Positions 24,645 to 32,718 of a stretch of 64,000 nt of DNA are shown in pieces. Position 1 is the stretch's first letter. Every line of letters starts with the position of its first letter. The position numbers and the translations under genes are program-made. The stretch is from an uncultured Acidobacteriia bacterium. GTDB taxonomy: Bacteria; Acidobacteriota; Terriglobia; Bryobacterales; Bryobacteraceae. Below the pieces are notes generated by a model that was not told where the DNA came from, did not search any database, and saw only the letters and a list, made by a program, of their open reading frames with translations. The stretch lies in the NCBI GenBank assembly GCA_903851195.1, contig CAINNJ010000025.1, positions 186,001 through 250,000 of the forward strand, read 5' to 3'.

Positions 24645-24683
24645 GGAAACATTTGCGTTCCCTCGTGTTTTCGCTGGTATAAT
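24644..24683 (+). promoter_or_regulatory. Probable recA promoter with dyad operator
   Basis: A perfect TATAAT at 24678-24683 lies 40 bases before the recA start. The nearest -35-like hexamer is TTGCGT at 24653-24658 (19-base spacing, not ideal). Over it sits a dyad AGGGAA-N9-TTCCCT, roughly 24643-24663, where an SOS repressor could bind. The operator role is inference; the LexA box of this group is not known to me. Confidence 0.45.
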
Positions 24684-24722
24684 CGGGTTTCGCCTTTTGT
24701 TCGCATATTAAGGAGTCGCTTC

Positions 24723-25823
24723 ATGGATGAAAAAGAACGCGCGCGCGCACTGGAAACCACGCTGGGGCAGATCGAGAAGCAGTTCGGCAAGGGATCGATT
24801 CTCCGGCTGGGCTCGAAGGACGCGATTGTTCCGATTGCGGTGATCTCGACCGGGTCGATTTCGCTCGATGCGGCGCTGGGCACGGGAGGTTTTCCCCGCG
24901 GGCGAGTCTGCGAGATTTACGGACCGGAATCGTCCGGTAAGACGACCATTGCGCTGCAGGTGATCGCGGAAGCGCAGAAGATGGGCGGCATGGCGGCGTT
25001 TATCGACGTGGAACATGCGCTCGATCCGGCATACGCGCGGAAACTGGGCGTGGATGTCGACAATCTGCTGGTTTCGCAGCCGGATTACGGCGAACAGGCG
25101 CTCGAAATCACCGGGGCGCTCATCGCGTCCGGGTCGATCGACGTGCTGGTTGTCGATTCGGTGGCGGCGCTGGTTCCCAAAGCTGAACTGGACGGCGAGA
25201 TGGGCGATTCGCACGTCGGTCTGCAGGCGCGGCTGATGTCGCAGGCGCTGCGGAAACTGACCGGCGTGGTGTCGAAGTCGAAGACCTGCCTGATCTTTAT
25301 CAACCAGATCCGGGAGAAGATCGGCGTGATGTTCGGGAGTCCGGAGACGACCACGGGTGGGCGCGCGCTGAAGTTCTACGCGTCCGTGCGCGTGGATATC
25401 CGGCGCATCGCGGCGATTAAAGACGGCGATGCGGTGGTGGGCAACCGGACCAAGGTGAAGGTGGTGAAGAACAAGCTCGCCTCGCCGTTCCGGGAAGCGG
25501 AGTTCGACATCGTTTATGGCGAAGGCATTTCGCGCGAGGGCGATCTGATCGACCTGGGCGTGGCGCAGAACATCGTGGAAAAGAGCGGTTCCTGGCTGAG
25601 TTACAAGGGCGACCGGATTGGACAGGGTCGTGAAAACGCCAAGACGTTCCTGAAAGAAAACACGGATATGCGGAAGGCGATCGAGCTGGAACTGCGCAAG
25701 GCTTTGGGGTTGGTGAAGCCGGATCCGGCGGGCCCGGGGGCGAACGGACCGCAGGCGGTGCCGCAGGCACAACCGGCGCCGATGCCGAAAGCGGCTCCGG
25801 CTATCGCTCCGCGCGGGCGGTAG
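24723..25823 (+). CDS. recA: Recombinase RecA
   Basis: 366 residues. Walker [10 protein letters not shown] at residues 67-75, [32 protein letters not shown], the L1/L2 region ([16 protein letters not shown] ... [22 protein letters not shown]) and the C-terminal domain are all present, with a Pro/Ala-rich tail. Binds ssDNA, drives strand exchange and LexA cleavage. AAGGAG lies 8 bases before the ATG. It has an own promoter downstream of guaB. Confidence 0.98.
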   Translation: MDEKERARALETTLGQIEKQFGKGSILRLGSKDAIVPIAVISTGSISLDAALGTGGFPRGRVCEIYGPESSGKTTIALQVIAEAQKMGGMAAFIDVEHALDPAYARKLGVDVDNLLVSQPDYGEQALEITGALIASGSIDVLVVDSVAALVPKAELDGEMGDSHVGLQARLMSQALRKLTGVVSKSKTCLIFINQIREKIGVMFGSPETTTGGRALKFYASVRVDIRRIAAIKDGDAVVGNRTKVKVVKNKLASPFREAEFDIVYGEGISREGDLIDLGVAQNIVEKSGSWLSYKGDRIGQGRENAKTFLKENTDMRKAIELELRKALGLVKPDPAGPGANGPQAVPQAQPAPMPKAAPAIAPRGR

Positions 25824-25835
25824 TACGATACTTCC

Positions 25836-25869
25836 AAAAAGGGAACCGCGTCTTTACAGACGCGGTTCC
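25836..25869 (-). terminator. Intrinsic terminator for the leftward small ORF
   Basis: 12-bp perfect stem (GGAACCGCGTCT at 25842-25853, AGACGCGGTTCC at 25858-25869) with a TTAC loop. Read on the minus strand it is followed by CCTTTTT, a Rho-independent terminator. On the plus strand (recA direction) there is no U-run. The small ORF's stop codon lies in the loop. Confidence 0.7.
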
Positions 25870-26063
25870 GATGGAACGTTCGATTTTGAGCCGCCGGATC
25901 CAAACAGGCGTTTCAGATTGGATACCAATGCGGAGGCCCGCAGAGATCCGAGATACATCGCGCCGACCACTGAACTCAGGAGAAGAAGCGCCGAGGCCGA
26001 CGGGGCCGTTGTCGCAGAAGCGGCGTGCGTCGATGCCGCATTCTGCAAGAGCATAAGTACCAT
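25854..26063 (-). CDS. Small putative membrane protein (69 aa)
   Basis: I do not recognise it. MVLMLLQNAASTHAASATTAPSAS is followed by a hydrophobic stretch ALLLLSSVVGAMYLGSL and a basic tail (NLKRLFGSGGSKS). It is supported by context more than by sequence: a -35/-10 pair and an inverted repeat lie directly upstream, and a terminator follows its stop codon. The start could be ATG 26063 (almost leaderless) or ATG 26054. No clear Shine-Dalgarno. It may instead be a small RNA unit of about 200 bases. Confidence 0.4.
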   Translation of the reverse strand: MVLMLLQNAASTHAASATTAPSASALLLLSSVVGAMYLGSLRASALVSNLKRLFGSGGSKSNVPSEPRL

Positions 26064-26100
26064 TACTACTGAGTGTATTGGTAATGGTACGATTGCGCAA
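26057..26100 (-). promoter_or_regulatory. Promoter with inverted-repeat operator (minus strand)
   Basis: On the minus strand, TTGCGC (26100-26095) and TACACT (26077-26072) are separated by exactly 17 bases. A perfect 10-base inverted repeat, GTACCATTAC at 26057-26066 and GTAATGGTAC at 26081-26090 with 14 bases between, covers the -10 and the start. This is the layout of a repressor operator. The predicted transcript would run to the terminator at 25836-25869. Confidence 0.5.
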
Positions 26101-26125
26101 CAAAATCTGTTCCGGTCAACAATTT

Positions 26126-27094
26126 TTACTTTCGGGCGTTCCGGGCAAGGCTCCCGGCGGCAGGTTTCGACTCATGCGCCAGCTTAATGAGCCCTTCCAC
26201 CTGCGATTCCGGGATGCTGGCGGAGATGTTGACCGCGGTTCCATCCGTACTGACCTTCAGGCTCTGCAGCAGCTGGGCGGCAGTCGCGGCATCCGGATTC
26301 TGGGCGGCGCCCATCGACACCAGACTCACGACCATGCGAACGATATCGGCCAGCGCGGACGCATTCTGGGGGGTGTCGGCAATCGCCTGGCCCGTGATGT
26401 CGATATTGGCGCCGAATTTGACGCCGCCGCTTGAAGACTGAATATTCTTCACCAGCTGGAAGGCCTGGGTGGCGGGACCTGTCGGCGGGGCGACGGCGCC
26501 GGGAAGCAGGGATGCGACGGAAGCGAGGCTCACCGACCAGGCGTCCTGGGACGTGCTGAGCGCCTGCACCTTCGTGGCGAGAGCCGGGCTGATGGAGTTC
26601 ACGGCGCCAGCGCGGTCGAGGGCCGCTTTCACGGAGGCGACGTCTCCGGCGACCGCAACCGTGGTGCCGATAAACGCCACGGCGTGGGTTACTTTGCTGT
26701 CCGTGCCGGTGATCAGCGTCGCGCCGGCATAGGTGGAAACCTGCTGGTTCTTTTCCGCCGAGATGGCGGCGACCAGTTTCTCAACGTTGAAATTTCCCCT
26801 GCCGAGCACCAGTCCGCCCGGCTGCGCGGGATTGCCGGTGGAGGCGGCCAGGATTTCCGTAACGTCCTGACGGGGGTCGAAGCCCGTTTTCAGGATGAAA
26901 TCCTGCAAATCCTTATCATTCGACGCGATCTGAGCCAGCACGTACTGGCCGAAGGGGCTGATCTTCGCGGTGGTGACATTCACGCCCGCCATCACCTGCG
27001 CGTCCGGCATCACCAGGTTGAGAAGCTGCGAGTCCGCCGCGAAGGCGCTTGCCGTTACTGCGATAAAACCAGCGAAAATTGCGATATGCCGCAT
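26126..27094 (-). CDS. Exported hypothetical protein
   Basis: 322 residues with a clean signal peptide (HIAIFAGFIAVTASAFA) and AAAGGAG 6 bases before the ATG. The body has repeated patterns of hydrophobic strands and short helices (LLNLVMPDAQVMAGVNVTTAKISPFGQYVLAQI; AVAGDVASVKAALDRAG; MVVSLVSMGAAQNPDAATAAQLLQSLKVSTDGTAVNISASIPE). The last of these resembles a domain common in Acidobacteriota proteins that end in a beta strand with T-V-x-I-S-A-S-I-P. No enzyme motif is visible. Function unknown. Confidence 0.7.
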   Translation of the reverse strand: MRHIAIFAGFIAVTASAFAADSQLLNLVMPDAQVMAGVNVTTAKISPFGQYVLAQIASNDKDLQDFILKTGFDPRQDVTEILAASTGNPAQPGGLVLGRGNFNVEKLVAAISAEKNQQVSTYAGATLITGTDSKVTHAVAFIGTTVAVAGDVASVKAALDRAGAVNSISPALATKVQALSTSQDAWSVSLASVASLLPGAVAPPTGPATQAFQLVKNIQSSSGGVKFGANIDITGQAIADTPQNASALADIVRMVVSLVSMGAAQNPDAATAAQLLQSLKVSTDGTAVNISASIPESQVEGLIKLAHESKPAAGSLARNARK

Positions 27095-27166
27095 GGGAGT
27101 CTCCTTTGATCCTAACGTAAAGTAAGACCGGCCGGTTCAGGCCTTATTAACAGGAGCGCCGGAATC

Positions 27167-27823
27167 TCAGCTTCTTTTTTCAATGCGGAAGTCGTCGAAG
27201 GAGGCGGTGGTGTGGCCGCGCGTCCAGACGCCGGCCTTGCCGGGGGCGGCCATGCCGGCGTCGACGGCGTCGAACAGTTTGCGGTTGCCGAACAGAACCC
27301 GGATCTTATCGCCCCGGAAAACCACCTTGGCGAGATACCACTGACCCAGCCGGATGTCGTGAGGCAGGGCCGAACGGCCCTCCGGCATGATCGGCACGGC
27401 GTCGGCGTGGCCGTTCCGGACGCGGTAAAGGCCGATGCTCTTGTCGTCGGCCCCAAAATGCAGCAGGTAGTAGTTGGAAGCGTCCTGGTAACGCCATACG
27501 ATTCCGGCGCTGCGTCCGCGGCCACGGCCTTCGATCTTGAACTTGACGCTGAGTTCGCCGTCTTTGCAGATCACCTTATCGAAGATGGCGACCGGCGATT
27601 CGGACTCCGGAGAGGCGCCACCCGGCCGTTCGAGGACATTGCCGCGGCTGGGAGCGCTCGGGTCGTAACGAACTTCCCAGCGGGCGCGGGGGCTGCCGAG
27701 GGCGGAGACAAAAGTCCAGTTCGGGGGCGCAACTCCCGGTTTTACCGCATCGAAGTTAACGCTTTCGTTCCCGAGTCCGAGGAGACTAAGAAGCGCAAAG
27801 GCACCGGCCGCGGTTCGCATCAA
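27167..27823 (-). CDS. Exported DUF1080-like beta-sandwich protein
   Basis: 218 residues, signal peptide at the N-terminus (AAGAFALLSLLGLG). The body fits a concanavalin-like sandwich of the DUF1080/3-keto-disaccharide hydrolase group: ELSVKFKIEGRGRGRSAGIVWRYQDASNYYLLHFGADDKSIGLYRVRNG, then RLGQWYLAKVVFRGDKIRVLFGNRKLFDA and TASFDDFRIEK. Possibly binds or cleaves a carbohydrate outside the cytoplasm. No catalytic residue can be named with confidence. Confidence 0.65.
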   Translation of the reverse strand: MMRTAAGAFALLSLLGLGNESVNFDAVKPGVAPPNWTFVSALGSPRARWEVRYDPSAPSRGNVLERPGGASPESESPVAIFDKVICKDGELSVKFKIEGRGRGRSAGIVWRYQDASNYYLLHFGADDKSIGLYRVRNGHADAVPIMPEGRSALPHDIRLGQWYLAKVVFRGDKIRVLFGNRKLFDAVDAGMAAPGKAGVWTRGHTTASFDDFRIEKRS

Positions 27824-27870
27824 CTACCAGTTTACGCCAAAAGCAATGTACGAACGGCGACCGGAGCGAA

Positions 27871-28839
27871 CTAAGTGAGCGACGCCCGCAGATAATCCAT
27901 ACATTTCTTTACTTCCTCCACCGACGTGCCCATGCCCGGATATTCGTATTCCACGAAGGCGCGAATCGGCCACTTGTTGTCGCGCAGCAGAACCAGCACC
28001 GGCTTGATCGGCGTATCGCCATCGCCGAACGGCTCATTCACGCCGTCCTTGTTGCGGCGGTCTTTGATGTGAAGGTGCGTGATGTTCTGGTGGTTCTCTT
28101 TGATGTAGGCGACGGCGTCGTAATTGGCGGCCGTGAAATGCCCGATGTCGAGGTTGACGCGCATGTACTTCGACATCGCGAGAGCTTTGGCGAAGCTTTC
28201 GGGCGAACCGAACTGATTCGGGTCGAGCACGTTGGCATAGCCGTGAACGGCCACACGGACCTTATGTTTATCGGCGAAGGGCGCGACGCGCTGGGCCATG
28301 CTCAGGGTAGTGGACGAGGCGATGAGATCCAGGCCGAGGGCTTTGGCCTGCAGGAAGCCCGCGTCGATCTCTTCGTCCGTAAAGTCGGGCGTGAAGCCGA
28401 GCGTGTAGGCAAACAGGCTGATGCCTGCATCGTCGAACTTCCGTCGGATGGCCTGATAGTAAGACGCGGGCGTGGCGATGCGGAACTGGCGAAGCGCCTC
28501 GCGGTCCAGTTTGCGCTGGGCGATCTGTTCGGGCGTGGGGGGAACGCGCGCGCCGCGGGCGACGCCGTACGCCGGGCCAGAGGAGGCCGGTTTGGCCGCG
28601 CTGGCGGGGGCGGGTTCGAGGTTCGGCGAGTACAGTTCGATTTCCCCGATGCCGCAGGCGTTGAGCGCCCGGATCAGATCGTCGATGTTGTCTTTACCGG
28701 GAGTGCGCGGCAGATCGCGGAAGCTATACGTAATGGTGCCGAGGCGAACGCCGGCCACGGTCGAATCGATGCGGGCGGCGAATGCCGAGGCGGGCAGGGC
28801 CGCGAGCGCCAGCTTTCCGAAATCTCGTCTTGAGTGCAT
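27871..28839 (-). CDS. Sugar phosphate isomerase/epimerase (xylose-isomerase-like TIM barrel), Tat-type leader
   Basis: 322 residues from ATG 28839. MHSRRDFGKLALAALPASAFA is a twin-arginine-like leader. The TIM barrel has GVRLGTITYSF, GIGEIELYSPNLEP, VRVAVHGYANVLDP, MRVNLDIGHFTAANYD and ITHLHIKDRRNKDG, the metal-binding pattern of the AP endonuclease 2/xylose-isomerase-like family (PF01261). Between ~75 and 130 is an extra Pro/Ala loop. Acts on an unknown sugar, probably in the periplasm. Confidence 0.85.
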   Translation of the reverse strand: MHSRRDFGKLALAALPASAFAARIDSTVAGVRLGTITYSFRDLPRTPGKDNIDDLIRALNACGIGEIELYSPNLEPAPASAAKPASSGPAYGVARGARVPPTPEQIAQRKLDREALRQFRIATPASYYQAIRRKFDDAGISLFAYTLGFTPDFTDEEIDAGFLQAKALGLDLIASSTTLSMAQRVAPFADKHKVRVAVHGYANVLDPNQFGSPESFAKALAMSKYMRVNLDIGHFTAANYDAVAYIKENHQNITHLHIKDRRNKDGVNEPFGDGDTPIKPVLVLLRDNKWPIRAFVEYEYPGMGTSVEEVKKCMDYLRASLT

Positions 28840-28926
28840 GTTTACTCCAGCGTCAGTATATCTCCCGGTCGGGCAGACCGCACCGTCAGGGCGCGCGGGA
28901 AGCACGGGCAATTTAGAATGGAAGTA

Positions 28927-30219
28927 ATGGGCAATCGGGAGTTCCCGGCTGTGATTGCGTTGGCGTTAGCGTTCACGCTGACTCCAGCGAGCAGCGCCGT
29001 TGCAGGCCCTCTCCCGAATTGTCCGAATCCGCCGGTGCCCGGAATTGCTGGTTCGCAACCGGACGCTGCTTCACCTGAAGACGTTTGCATACCGGCGGGT
29101 TTTTCCGATTTGACGATCGATTTCTTCGACGATTTTTCGTGGCGAAGTTTTGTCGCGCTGATTGCGCCGGGCGCCCCGGACGGGCCCCGGCCGTTCGAGA
29201 AATTTCATCCGCTGTGGGAAGTGTTCCATGAAGACGGAAGCGCGCCTTCCGCCGATCCTGCCGCCAATGCCTGCGCGGCGAAAACAGCGCCGGGCGACAT
29301 GGTGCTCGCGTCGTTCTCCGGCATCCACGATATCGGACAGACGGCGGATGGCTCGCTGCTGGGTCCGCTGGTGGCGCAGAACGGGCGGTATGTCCGCTAT
29401 CTGACGGGTTACAACGATGTCGCCTACCGGCACATCGTGAAGAACCAGTGGTACCTGCGCAGCCATCTGCCCGAAGTGCCGGTGCCGAGGCCGCCCGTGC
29501 CCGCCGTGCAGTTCCCCAACGGCAGCGTGGTGGTGAAATCGGCGTGGGTGGAGATGGAGGGGTTTTCGGAGGCGCAGCGGAAGCGGTTTTACACGCGGCT
29601 CGCCACGGTGCGGGATCCGGATTCGGGAAAGTGCGCGCAGTCGGTGGTGGGGCTGGTGGGACTGCACATTGTGCGGAAGACGGCGAGCCGTCCGCAGTGG
29701 ATCTGGAGTTCGTTCGAACAGGTGGATACGGTTCCGCCCGCCGAACCGGGTGCGCCCGGCCGGTTTACCCTGCATGACGGGACGGACGCGGCGATGCCGG
29801 CCGTAAATCCGCTGGCGCTGGTGCCCCTGGCGAAGCAGCCTGTAAAGCCGTTTAACGTGGTGCGGTCGGCGAAACTGCCGATTCATCCGAACACGATGGC
29901 GACGAATGCCGCGTACCGGAAATTGCTGGCAGGTTCCATCTGGTCGAACTATCAGCTGGTGCTCACGCAGTGGCCGCTGGCGCCGGGGGATCAGTCGATC
30001 CCGGTGGCGGCCACGCAGGCGGGCGATATTTTCGAGACGTTTCCGGGCGAAGGCGCGACATCCACGTTTTCCAACATGGCGATGGAGACGTTCAATCAGA
30101 GCCGACCGGCGCAGGGGTGCATGAACTGTCACAACCGGGCGCGGCTGGGGGCGGATTTCCTGTACTCCGTGCTGATGCACGCGTATCCGGCGAAGATTGT
30201 GGTCCCCGCCGGGAAGTAG
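28927..30219 (+). CDS. Exported protein with C-terminal CxxCH haem motif
   Basis: 430 residues, signal peptide FPAVIALALAFTLTPASSAVA. A single CMNCH, the covalent haem-binding signature of cytochrome c, is near the C-terminus in RPAQGCMNCHNRARLGADFLYSVLMHAYPAKIV. The rest (DFFDDFSWRSFVALIAP; SAWVEMEGFSEAQRKRFYTR; VVGLVGLHIVRKTASRPQWIWSSFEQVD) matches exported proteins of unknown role often annotated as cytochrome-c family. A redox role in the periplasm is likely but the partner is not known. ATG 28918 is an alternative start. Confidence 0.75.
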   Translation: MGNREFPAVIALALAFTLTPASSAVAGPLPNCPNPPVPGIAGSQPDAASPEDVCIPAGFSDLTIDFFDDFSWRSFVALIAPGAPDGPRPFEKFHPLWEVFHEDGSAPSADPAANACAAKTAPGDMVLASFSGIHDIGQTADGSLLGPLVAQNGRYVRYLTGYNDVAYRHIVKNQWYLRSHLPEVPVPRPPVPAVQFPNGSVVVKSAWVEMEGFSEAQRKRFYTRLATVRDPDSGKCAQSVVGLVGLHIVRKTASRPQWIWSSFEQVDTVPPAEPGAPGRFTLHDGTDAAMPAVNPLALVPLAKQPVKPFNVVRSAKLPIHPNTMATNAAYRKLLAGSIWSNYQLVLTQWPLAPGDQSIPVAATQAGDIFETFPGEGATSTFSNMAMETFNQSRPAQGCMNCHNRARLGADFLYSVLMHAYPAKIVVPAGK

Positions 30220-30220
30220 T

Positions 30221-30712
30221 TTACAGATAGCGGCTGCGCAGAATGTTCTGGTGGTGCAGGTTGTGGCCCGCGATGATGTAAGCCAGCGCCTCGACGTCGA
30301 AGAGATTATCCGAGGCGATTCCCTCCCTCGACCAGCACTCTTTGGGCAGGTTGAGAAAAAAGCTCAGCGTGGCTTCGCGCACGGTGCGGAATTCGGCGAT
30401 GTGCTCGGCGAGACTTACTTCGTCGGCGCGCGCGGCTGCGGCGGCGACATCCTGATCCATCCCGGGCAGGGAGCTTCCGAAACCGCGGGCGAACCAGTAC
30501 GCGCGGGACAGCATCACGCGTTCGGTATCCGTGATGTGGTTCAGCACCTGCCGGATGGACCACTTGCCTTCCGCATAGCGATGCAGCGATTTCTCTTCAG
30601 ATATGCAACAAAAAAGCGCAATCGAGGGTTCGAGCTGCGATTCCAGGATGGCGACGATGTCGCCCGCCGGAACGAGCTTCGTGTAAGTGTCGTAGTAAGA
30701 GGCCGCTTTCAT
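30221..30712 (-). CDS. DinB-family protein
   Basis: 163 residues. The four-helix DinB/YfiT fold is supported by GKWSIRQVLNHITDTERVMLSRAYWFARG and the C-terminal FDVEALAYIIAGHNLHHQNILRSRYL, with His residues placed as metal ligands. Such proteins are metal-dependent hydrolases or thiol transferases (bacillithiol/mycothiol type) with mostly unknown substrates. Tail-to-tail with the haem protein gene, one base apart. Confidence 0.85.
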   Translation of the reverse strand: MKAASYYDTYTKLVPAGDIVAILESQLEPSIALFCCISEEKSLHRYAEGKWSIRQVLNHITDTERVMLSRAYWFARGFGSSLPGMDQDVAAAAARADEVSLAEHIAEFRTVREATLSFFLNLPKECWSREGIASDNLFDVEALAYIIAGHNLHHQNILRSRYL

Positions 30713-30752
30713 TTCTCCAGTCTATTTGCCGGGGATGCGTTAGAATTCCGGT

Positions 30753-31178
30753 ATGCAAAAAGCCTTCGGATTGTTGGTGGTGCTGGCCTCACTGCTGCTG
30801 GGGGGTGACCCATGGACGGCAAAAGATCTGGTACAGCCGAAAGACGTGGCGGCAGATGTGAAAACACCCCTGCTGATCCACGTCGGTTTCCCGGTGCTGT
30901 ATCGCGCGGCGCACATTGCGGGTTCGCAGTATGCGGGTCCGGGGTCGAAGGCGGAAGGTATCGAACTGCTGAAGAAGGCGGTGGCCGGACAGCCGAAAGA
31001 CCGGGAGATCGTGCTGTACTGCGGTTGCTGTCCGTGGGAAAAGTGCCCGAATATGCGGCCGGCTTTCGCGGCGCTGCGTGAGCTGGGCTACACGCATCTC
31101 AAGGCCATGGTGGTTCCGGAGAACCTGAAGGCGGACTGGATCGACAAAGGCTATCCGACCGAGAAGCGGTCGGAATAG
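30753..31178 (+). CDS. Exported rhodanese-like protein
   Basis: 141 residues with a short signal peptide (AFGLLVVLASLLLGG). The rhodanese loop is EIVLYCGCCPWEKCPN, with the active Cys in a CCxWxxCP context typical of exported rhodanese-like proteins of this phylum. Probably sulfur transfer or redox in the periplasm. First of a four-gene run with the next three genes; its stop is 4 bases before the next start. Confidence 0.8.
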   Translation: MQKAFGLLVVLASLLLGGDPWTAKDLVQPKDVAADVKTPLLIHVGFPVLYRAAHIAGSQYAGPGSKAEGIELLKKAVAGQPKDREIVLYCGCCPWEKCPNMRPAFAALRELGYTHLKAMVVPENLKADWIDKGYPTEKRSE

Positions 31179-31182
31179 AGCC

Positions 31183-31563
31183 GTGGCCGCCACGGATTTT
31201 GAGGCCGCGTTCACGGCGCTGCGTCAACTGCTGCAGATTTGTCCGCAGCGGCTTGCCGTGCAGAAAGACACGCCCGAAGAGTTTTCCGTGGGTGGCAGGG
31301 TACCGTCGCCGTTTCCGCAGCACAAGGGAAATCCGATGTGGTTCGGAGCCGTGCGCACCGGCAAGACTGCCGTGAGCTTCCATCTGATGCCGCTTTACAT
31401 GTCGCCGCCCTTAATGGCCATGCTTTCGCCCGAGTTGAAGAAGCGCCTGCAGGGCAAGACCTGCTTCGGATTCCGGAACGCGCCGGACGCCGCGCTGCTG
31501 GAGGAACTGCGGAAGCTGACGGAAGCCGCGGTCGCGCAGTGGAGCGAGAAGAACTGGCTGTGA
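31183..31563 (+). CDS. Conserved hypothetical protein (DUF1801-like)
   Basis: 126 residues from a GTG. The middle reads VSFHLMPLYMSPPLMAMLSPELKKRLQGKTCFGF and the end APDAALLEELRKLTEAAVAQW, a pattern seen in small conserved hypothetical proteins related to the YdhG/DUF1801 fold. Function unknown. Its TGA overlaps the GTG of the kinase gene (GTGA), indicating translational coupling. Confidence 0.55.
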   Translation: MAATDFEAAFTALRQLLQICPQRLAVQKDTPEEFSVGGRVPSPFPQHKGNPMWFGAVRTGKTAVSFHLMPLYMSPPLMAMLSPELKKRLQGKTCFGFRNAPDAALLEELRKLTEAAVAQWSEKNWL

Positions 31564-32354
31564 GTCTGCTTCGGACGGTGGCCGCGACCCGGTATGTCAC
31601 GCCCCTGCGCGAGGGCGGTTCTCTGCCCGCGATTGTGGAGGCCGAGGACCTGGGCCTTTACGTGTTGAAGTTCCGCGGCGCCGGGCAGGGGCCTCTGGCG
31701 CTGGTCGCGGAGTTGATTGCAGGCGAGATCGGGCGCGCGCTGGGGCTCCGCGTTCCCGAACTGGTGCTGATGGAAGTGGACGGGGCGCTGGGCCGCAACG
31801 AGCCGGATCAGGAGATCCGCGAACTGCTGCTGGCGAGCGCCGGGCTGAACCTCGGGATGGATTACCTGCCTGGCTCCGTGATGTTCGATCCGGCGGCCAA
31901 ACTGCCGGCGGGCGCGGTGGATGAGCGGGTCGCGTCGGTGGCCGTGTGGTTCGACGCGTTTGTCACGAATGTGGACCGCACGGCGCGCAATCCGAACCTG
32001 CTGTGGTGGCACCGGGAACTCCGTTTTATCGACCACGGGGCGAGTCTTTACTTTCACCACGACTGGCAGGATCTGGAGAGCAAGGCGGCGTCGCCGTTTC
32101 GGCCGATTCGCGACCATGTGCTGTTGCGGTGGGCGAAAAGGCTGGAGGAAGTGGATGCGGAACTACAGGGGCGGCTGACGGAAGAGGTTCTGACGCGCAT
32201 CCTGGAAGCAGTGCCGGATGCCTGGCTTCTGCCCGAGGCGAATGCCGCCACTCCCGCCGCGAAGCGCCTGGGGTATGTGAATTACTTCCTGCGCCGGCTA
32301 GGGGAAAAGGCGTTCGTCGAGGAGGCTTTGCGTGCCCGCGCCGGTCTCGTTTGA
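31560..32354 (+). CDS. HipA-family kinase-like protein
   Basis: 264 residues from the GTG overlapping the previous stop. It fits the compact HipA-like kinase family (PF20613 type). AEDLGLYVLKFRGAGQGPLALVAELIAGEIGRALGLRVPELVLMEVD gives the Lys (VLKF) and Glu strand of the kinase fold. VWFDAFVTNVDRTARNPNLLWWHRELRFIDHGASLYFHHDW gives the catalytic N-x-D-R and the metal-binding I-D-H-G in place of DFG. All key residues appear intact. Such kinases are often next to DUF3037 proteins, as here. Target unknown; a stress or conflict role is inference from HipA. Confidence 0.82.
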   Translation: MSLLRTVAATRYVTPLREGGSLPAIVEAEDLGLYVLKFRGAGQGPLALVAELIAGEIGRALGLRVPELVLMEVDGALGRNEPDQEIRELLLASAGLNLGMDYLPGSVMFDPAAKLPAGAVDERVASVAVWFDAFVTNVDRTARNPNLLWWHRELRFIDHGASLYFHHDWQDLESKAASPFRPIRDHVLLRWAKRLEEVDAELQGRLTEEVLTRILEAVPDAWLLPEANAATPAAKRLGYVNYFLRRLGEKAFVEEALRARAGLV

Positions 32355-32718
32355 ATTCGCGATCATCCGGGTGGTGCCGCGGGTGGAGCGCGGGGAATTT
32401 ATCAATGCGGGCGTGATGGTGTTTTGCCTGTCGCGGCGTTTTTTGGGCGCGAAGGTCGGGATGGATTCCGGCAGGCTGCTGGCACTGTGGCCAGAGGCCG
32501 ATGTGGAACTGATCCGCGAACATCTCGACGCGTTCCCGCGGGTCTGCGCCGGGGGGCCGGATGCGGGACCGATCGGGATGCTCTCATTGCGGGAGAGGTT
32601 CCACTGGCTGGCGGCGCCGCGGAGCACCATCGTGCAGATATCGCCCGTGCACAGCGGGCTTTGCGAAGCGCCGGAGGAAACGCTCAGCGCGCTTTTCGGG
32701 AAGCTGGTTTCGCTTTAG
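32332..32718 (+). CDS. DUF3037 protein
   Basis: 128 residues from a GTG lying 23 bases inside the kinase gene. FEFAIIRVVPRVERGEFINAGVMVFCLSRRFLGAKVGMD is the DUF3037 signature. DUF3037 proteins commonly follow HipA-like kinases of this small family; the pair is likely a unit, with DUF3037 as regulator or substrate. Its last 35 bases overlap the convergent ROK kinase gene. Confidence 0.82.
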   Translation: MPAPVSFEFAIIRVVPRVERGEFINAGVMVFCLSRRFLGAKVGMDSGRLLALWPEADVELIREHLDAFPRVCAGGPDAGPIGMLSLRERFHWLAAPRSTIVQISPVHSGLCEAPEETLSALFGKLVSL

